From positions 186,001-250,000 of the forward strand of contig CAJQUW010000459.1 in NCBI GenBank assembly GCA_907163375.1: a stretch of DNA of 64,000 nt, in the 5' to 3' direction. Positions 57,116-64,000 of the stretch are shown piece by piece. A program made the position numbers and the translations under genes. The first letter of the stretch is position 1. The number at the start of each line of letters is the position of its first letter. The notes below the pieces were generated by a model. It had not been told where the DNA came from. It worked only from the letters and a program-made list of their open reading frames with translations, and searched no databases. Source of the DNA: Prostheceraeus crozeri. Taxonomy: Eukaryota; Platyhelminthes; Polycladida; Euryleptidae.

Positions 57116-58139
57116 TCTCGGACTGTGATCAAAGCTGATAAGATAGGATGATCGTGCCAAGGACTGCATTAGTAATATTTGTTTTAATCTACTTAAACTT
57201 TCATCTCAGTTCTAACTTTCACTTTTTTGACAGGTTGTGGTTTTAAATAGACGATTGCTTGGTTGCTGTCATGATATTCAACTTTGAATGAATGGATAAA
57301 AGAGTATTCATTCTAAAGCTACACCTAAAGCTTCAATGACGTCTCTTTTAAGCTTTCATTGACGCATCTCATAATTTATGATCATTAGAACTGTATCTTT
57401 AATCACTCATGATAGGATGAGATGCATAAATTTGCTTTCTGATTGGTGAGAATTGACATGGAAATTTAGGAGGCCATGTCAGACTAAGTGAAAAATTGAA
57501 TTTGCGCATATTTGAGACCCTATTTTATCAATTATCTGAGCTTCCAATTTGTATGAATATGCTGAATATGAACAGTATAAATAAAACCCATTCAAAACAC
57601 ACAATGATGGTTCTGAGACAAATGTTATTTTTCGGGTTTAATGGAGTATTATAGATCTTCCATTCTTGATGTCTTTTTATTTGTAATTGATGTTTGAGAT
57701 TTTCAAAGTAGATAAGGAATACCCGGAGAGTTGACTAAGGATATTCGACTTCAAAGTTTCTGTGTTAATTTTTCCTCTTTAGCTTTGGTCACAGAATACA
57801 TCAAGCATTTAGATGGATTGTTTATATGTCTACTATGATTTTCATTTAGATTTATGAAAATGTTTATGAAGTAATGGTTTTTTAGAGTGTTTTGGCAAAC
57901 TGACTTGTTCATTTACTCATGTGAATTCTCACACACATTCTTGCTCAATATTTTATTCAAATATTCACTCAATAAATCTTTCAGCTTCCTGCAGTTCGGG
58001 TATGTTTTCTTTCATTGATAGAAGTGACTGAAAAGAGCATGTTTACGTCATCAGTCTCTGGGGTTCTTACGAGAATCATATACCAGCATTAATACCAATA
58101 ATATTTTGCGTCGAGTATCTCCCGCCTGTATTCATCTGC

Positions 58140-58193
58140 ATCAGGGATGTCTATGAACCATAGATAGTTCTATGGTTCATAGACATCCCTGAT
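58140..58193. repeat. Perfect 24-bp hairpin with 6-base loop
   Basis: ATCAGGGATGTCTATGAACC starts the left arm and its exact complement closes the right arm; the loop is ATAGTT. It stands alone in intronic DNA. Confidence 0.9.
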
Positions 58194-60246
58194 CTGCGTG
58201 CTGGAACTTGATGACGTAAATGTGGTCTTGAATTTTTTGTTTAATGTTAACTCTTTGCTACAACTTATTATTATTGTTATTATTCAATTACTGTATTTAT
58301 CATCTGCCCGTCATTGAAATTTGCCACATATTCTCAACGAATTCATGATTTACTGACAAAGCGTGCAGTGGATTGTAGAAATCGGTTTTGAAATGACATA
58401 CTGAAACTAGGAAAAATCTTAATCAGATGAAATTATTTCTTGAAAAGTATACTAAATCATTTTTTGATGTCAAACTGAAGTCTTAGTTTTTACGAGAGTA
58501 TAAAAGGCCAGAGAAATTGTAGGCGCTCAGAGTTCACTTACAAGTAAAATTCTATAATTCGTCGCCTTGAAATTTCATCAGTCTTCAGCCATTATATACT
58601 CACGCAATGTTTCTCGAAGGTGGTAAACAGTATACTAAATGTTATTTTTATATGAATTCCCCAGTATTTCAATTTGCATTACAATGAAACTACGTACGCA
58701 ACTATGAAATCAGAAGCTTTGTATCCATGTTATCCATGGAAATACAAGAAGTGTTTATCTGGATTCCAATAAGTCTTCTATGTTGCAATGACATCAAAAG
58801 TTGTATTCTCCTGATATTTCAGCGTAGTATAATTGTCAGTGTTCGTGTTTCGGCAGAGCTAGTAAAGATGGAGAGTTGACTAAGATATTTCCCTTCTTTT
58901 ACTATTCCCGAATGAAAGCACATCAGTTAGCAAACTTTATCAACTTCAATGCACAAAATATCTGTTAATGGATGTTACATTTGTAGTGATTTATGGTGTG
59001 GTTTACTGTCTGGATAGATATCTTTAAGTTTTACGAGTATTTGATTATTTACAAAAAATGTCATTTTGTTGCACTTCAATAATATTTTTTTAAATTTCTG
59101 TATATGTTATAATCGTAACGAAGAGCGACAGGTATGCAATGGGATAACTTGAGTGGTTGCAAGTTCAAGTTCGATGAGTTACTTATTGAACGGTCGTGTT
59201 GCTAGAAGTTACCACCATGCACATTGCTGTAATATCCGAACTTCTACATTAATAAGCTGAAATTACGAAAAATATCCTAGTCTTTTTATGATAGACATAC
59301 TCATACATGATGCGCATATGTTCAGAATACACTGCATGTCAGCAATTTTATCGCACTGAAAGTTAGTTTAGAGCAGATGTTTAAAAAAAGAGCGTGTGAT
59401 ATTAAAAATTGTCTTACTTGATTGAAATTCCAATGGACTCTAGAGAAATTAGATGGAATCTATATGTCCACATTTGATTGAAGGCAGAACGTATCCTGCT
59501 GTGTCAGTTAATTTGTGAAGTCATCTAAGTTTTCTTGAGGATCAAATCATTCTTTTGGTTTAACAGACATTCTTTTTAGAGGAATTTATGCTTCTTCGCA
59601 TTCATTCCTTATTCTAAAAATAATTTAAAAATTTCGTGAGAAGAGTCGTACTAATTTGTACCAGCTTTGCAGTGTAAGGATCAATGCACCAAATTGATAA
59701 TAAATTTTCGTCTTTATGATAATTTAACTTCACACAGTCGTTTAGACTGCAGGCTATGTACGCATTTGATTGCAAAAATTATGAAGAATTGATTAAATTT
59801 GCTTGTTGCCTGTTTCTTCTCTTTGATTAATTGTGAGCTACATATAAATAAACGCAGTTTTCAGAATCTGTTTTAGTGACAATTATGCAGCAATGAAAAC
59901 TATTTAATGCAATAAACTGTGACAAAATTCAATACAACTAACTAACTGTAAACAGCAATTTTTACAATGGTAAATTACGAATCCGCATGTGTTCATGTTT
60001 TGTGAAGTGTCATTTTCAAATTGGAATAGTTTTCGACAATTATTGCATTGACCTTTAACACTGTCAAATTTATATGGATTCGGAATCACTTTTTCCACGT
60101 TTCTTAGAATCTGGATCCTGACCACGATCCTATTCGATCGCTGATTCAAAGCTAGCCGAAGATCTGTCTGTATTGTTATTTTCAAGTCAAAACGCAATTT
60201 CATGATAATTATATGATATCCATAGCATGCTGCATGCTTTTTGCAG

Positions 60247-60463
60247 GATACCATTACGGCATGCGAAGCCGCTTTCACTTCAGCAGTATTTGCAAAATGC
60301 GGAACAGACTATGCCATAGAAATGAGCTTGTTCAAGAAAGTATGTTTACAAGAAGCTCAGTCAACATACGCCATGATTCATTGTACCATCATTCTCCATG
60401 TGGCGAAGCTATGCAATGACAGACATCCTCAAATTAGAGCTGCTGATATAGACCCAAAATGCA
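60247..60463 (+). CDS. SCO-spondin-like gene, exon 13 (C8 domain 2)
   Basis: Acceptor TGCTTTTTGCAG, donor GTAAGT, phase 0 to 1. It encodes CEAAFTSAVFAKCGTDYA, KKVCLQEAQSTYAMIHC and VAKLCN, a divergent C8-type module placed as expected after VWD domain 2. Confidence 0.85.
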
Positions 60464-63369
60464 GTAAGTATTTATAATTTAAATATGAAAATGTATAGAG
60501 CTATATGTGGAGTCTGTTGTTTTACTGAGTTGCTTAAACATAATTCACGACTATTTCTATGAAAATTTATCTTGCCCTCCCAGAAGGACAAGGAAAAATA
60601 GGTATTTTCTTGAGAGAAGAAATATCAGCTTTTCCTCCCGCAGCGATGTTGTACATGCCGGGCGCAGCAAGAGATGGACAGATAGCTGAGGGAGGAAACG
60701 TTTATTTCTTCTCGAAAGAATGTAGCTTTTCATGTTGTGATTTATAGATGTCTATTGTTCATTATAAAATTGATGGCTGCGTCGAAAAATCGATGAATGA
60801 GCAAATCAAGGGACTGTATCGATATCTTGGTAGTCTCGGGCTAACCATAACTTGTTTATAGACTTCTGTTATTTGTACTTTACAGGGCATTGTCCAGACT
60901 TTTGTCCAAAGTTACCTCCGGGAAGGAAAGTTTACTTTCTGATCCCGTGGGACTGAAAAGTTGATTTTTCCTCCCGGCAGTTTACATGGGAGAGACATCT
61001 TTTCACTCCCACAAAAAAGGAAAAAATATTGCTCTGCGACGTATTTCATATCATGGCAGATTGCCTTCACCATAGAAGTAGATAATAGTACACTAGAATG
61101 GAAGTTTGATATCTTCACTACATACAATGATGGCACATGGAAAAATCTATGGTTTGTAGATCAGATTCGATCTAAAACATTATATCATAGTCAAACTATT
61201 TGCCAAGTTGGTTGTGAAAGTTGTTGACATCAAATTGCAGGATTTTCATGAAGAGAATTTTAAGTGAGATGGTGGCATTGTTTTATGTAAAATAGCCTAC
61301 TATTCCATGGATCAATATACTGCGTCTATTTGTACCAGTTATTGACAACTATTTTCCAATTTTTCAACACTGGAATACGAATTGAAATTTGGTTGACAGA
61401 GTCATTATCGAAAGTAGTCGGTGTACTGGTTGTAAGAACATCTGAAGAATTCAAAGATAAAAATTCTAATTATTGGATAATTTCTCCTTCAAGCGGTCAA
61501 GAAACCTAGCACTTTTCTTGAATAAACACATCGAACGCTTCTTTAGCGACAGTCATTTATCAGATACATGAAATGTCGCTGGAACTTTTCAATTAATCAC
61601 TAAATGACTTATGTAATATAGTGTGATGATATTTTGGAGGCTCATATTCGAAAGCATGCAAAGGTATTGAAAATTGTTCAAATATATTGAACAGGGGAGC
61701 CCTTCAAAGTAAAATGAATAATTGAAGATTTCTTGGCCTCTGATTTCAAGCTGGAGCAATGCATGCTCTGTAAATCGACATTAAGTTGCACATGTGTCTG
61801 ATTATACTCTTGATAGATTATAGGAGCGATATTTCAAAATGATGAACGTACAGAACGTTTTAAAGGATTTCCTTCTTTGTCATCCTGTCGCCGCAGTATT
61901 TCGTAAATTCATTATTGCTTTTGTGTACATGATCTTCAGATAACGGGCAACAATCCAGATCACAAATTGACTTGATAATTTAAAATGCCAACCAGAAAAC
62001 AAGAAAGCCATCTCGCAAAATTTGCTTTTTGCCCCAACTAAGTTCCCCCGGAGTGTGCCATAATTTTCATGCAATTTTCCATTCTAGGACTTTCTATGGT
62101 ATTGTTAATTTCTATGGCCTTCACAGATTTAGATGATAACCTGTATTAAGTCGAAATGCGAATTTTCGATATCTTCGTTGTTTCCACAAGTTTAACATAC
62201 ATAGATGGGGAAGATATTTTCGTACCTGAATACTGCGTATCTTTTCTTTGGAGGGCTAGAATCAACCTTGTCGCTTGATCTTAAGAAGAATCAAATTTTT
62301 GAATGATGCAAGAATTGCTGGATTTTGCACTAAGGCGGTATATTGTAAGCTATTTTATCAAACTGTGAATTGTTACAAAGTACCTTGACAAGGTTCCGTT
62401 ACATGACCACCGTCAGCCTCCATCGACTATCAAGTTTAGGGTAATTATTCTGGAAGCCTCCATCGGTTAGGCACGGTCTACAAGGCAGCGCATGTCCACG
62501 GCGGCGTGAAATTGTTTGTAATGTACTTGTCTGTTCTAATCCTGTAATATAAGTGTTGGATTCCATAGCAAAGACAGATCCGTTCTTCCGGAAGTCACTG
62601 AACATCGATGTTTGTGAGAACTTTTGAAATTCTGCTCTGTTACCGGATTCATAGATGGAAAATGTAGAAATAGCCAATATTTAGAGACAGTATTTAGTGC
62701 TTTGGGTGAATCCTACTTTTAAATAAATCGGATTGATTGTACTTGGAATAATAATGTTTTTGAAGGAATTGTCGTATGATCAGCGCCCAGTAGATTCCGA
62801 ATTTATTCGTCGTCATAAAATATTTTTTTATTCAACATCACTAATGTATTTTGGAGGACGTGAATTCGTTTCTCTCCAACTGTCTGCTGTTCTTCATCGA
62901 TATCCAACACACAGAATACATAAACATTTTTTTGAAAATTGCTTAGTATGTATTTGTAATATTTAACTTTTTTAAAAAATGCCTATATGATTGAATTAAT
63001 TATTGAATTCATAGGCGTTTGCACGAAAATAACAATTTGCTAAAAAGTTCATGTTATTTATGTGATGAAATGCAAGTGCGCAAACTGCCCAAATGCATGT
63101 ATGTGTCAATGATGATAACACTTTTTTCTATCATGTTGAATAAAGTACATACATAAATTTTAGAAATCGAGAAATATCGCAAAATGCGGAAAATCATAAA
63201 ATCTTTCTCAATGAGCACTTATTCAAATATGGCTCAATGCAAAAGATCAGCAGAAGTCGGCTTGAAACCGGTCCAATCCGGCGGTCGATTTCCATCTCTG
63301 AGATAAACACTTCAAATTTCATCTCACAATCATTTGAGAAATATTTTCAGTGTTGAGCGTTTTTTGCAG
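60464..63369 (+). other. Intron 13 (2.9 kb)
   Basis: A foldback with arms at 60,612-60,642 and 60,690-60,720 (TTTTCCTCCC / GGGAGGAAA) and a related GGAAGGAAAG...CCTCCCGG segment at 60,910-61,020. The rest is unremarkable. Confidence 0.6.
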
Positions 63370-63637
63370 TTGCAGCTCAGAAATGCCAGCAGAAAAAGTT
63401 TGCACTTGGAGCAAGGGCTTGTGGAGCAAGCTGCCTGGAGATGTCCCAAAGCACAGCATCCTTTTGTGAATATGATCAATTCTATGGATGTGATTGTGAA
63501 TTGCCAAATACTTACAGTCTAGGATCATCTTTTCCTGGATGTGGAACTCTCTCTCAATGTACATGCGTTGATCACACCGACGAACATAGGAAAGTTTACC
63601 AGGCTGGAAAGGTTATCACCAGAGCATGTACCACTTG
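63370..63637 (+). CDS. SCO-spondin-like gene, exon 14 (TIL-like domain 2, VWC start)
   Basis: Acceptor TTTTTTGCAG (a second TTGCAG six bases on would keep frame), donor GTAAGA, phase 1 to 2. It encodes CGASCLEMSQSTASFCEYDQ, FYGCDCELPNTYS, CGTLSQCTCVDH and a VYQAGKVITRACTTW tail parallel to exon 9, so domains VWD-C8-TIL-VWC repeat as a unit. The next exon is beyond the window. Confidence 0.88.
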
Positions 63638-64000
63638 GTAAGAATTTCATCGAAAGTTTTTTCTGTAATGAAATATTTTTCTTTTCTTCTTTCCTTATCG
63701 CACTTTCTTCCACTAGGATAAGGGATCAATGATCTGTAGTTACAGTTCGAAAATTTTGCCCTAACCTTGAGATCTTAGCCTCAGAAATTTATTATCAGGC
63801 ATTTCAATTGTTAAGTCTAAATTAATTTCTCCTGGAAAATAGAGCATCGGTGAGGAAAATGAAGCTCAGTTATCCTAGCTACATCTATCATTTGTCCGAA
63901 GTCATTCAGATAGATAAGACGCATCTGTCGGCAGCTTCAAGCATTTCATCACTTCAAATATCAATAGATGCCATTATGAAATTTCTGTGATGAATCAAAT
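63638..64000 (+). other. Start of intron 14
   Basis: Begins with donor GTAAGA. No further exon is seen before the window ends. Confidence 0.7.

Larger units (their letters stand above)
50000..60246 (+). other. Intron 12 (10.2 kb)
   Basis: Contains MITE-like repeats, SINE-like copies, a long palindrome, a LINE 3' part within a simple array, and a short perfect hairpin, listed separately. Nothing is recognised in 50,800-52,880, 54,100-55,130, 57,120-58,130 and 58,200-60,240. Confidence 0.8.

Overview
The window is animal (metazoan) nuclear DNA, not bacterial. It holds a long spliced gene with GT-AG introns and phase-matched exons, several classes of eukaryotic transposon, and at the left edge an AT-rich integrated virus. 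The phylum cannot be fixed from this sequence; an invertebrate is most likely, given the mix of Penelope-like, Crypton-like, Tc1/IS630-like and non-LTR elements.

Region 1 (1 to about 14,340, possibly to 15,040) is a decayed endogenous dsDNA virus of the Polinton/adinto-like type. Recognisable genes are the N-terminus of a probable double-jelly-roll major capsid protein (running off the left edge), a small glycine-rich minor virion protein, a coiled-coil fibre with a phage-tail-fibre-like motif, a multi-finger Cys-rich protein, a membrane-segment plus P-loop ATPase gene, a small C2H2 protein, a protein-primed family B DNA polymerase with an unusual coiled-coil insertion, a penton-like minor capsid protein, a second A32-like packaging ATPase, and a membrane-hairpin protein. 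Most carry frameshifts or in-frame TAA/TAG stops. The packaging ATPase is split by an inverted dimer of a Penelope-like element with a 14-bp target duplication. A tandem-repeat block (14,353-15,040) follows the last viral gene and may mark the proviral end. No integrase or protease gene was seen; these may lie left of the window.

Region 2 (15,040-19,800) is host intergenic DNA containing one complete but dead Tc1/mariner-superfamily element with TA duplications.

Region 3 (19,958 to beyond the right edge) is one + strand host gene. Fourteen exons were assembled by eye; every splice junction keeps the reading frame. The encoded secreted protein has signal peptide, EMI-like, EGF, TB-like Cys module, VWD, C8, TIL/VWC, VWD, C8, TIL, and continues. 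That order resembles the N-terminus of SCO-spondin and related VWD proteins. The exons are intact although the introns (up to about 10 kb) are full of mobile DNA: an intact Crypton-like tyrosine recombinase, IS630/Tc1 elements (one nested in the arm of a larger inverted-repeat element), SINE-like repeats, LINE fragments, foldback elements, and a 239-bp near-perfect palindrome bearing a Penelope-type end motif.
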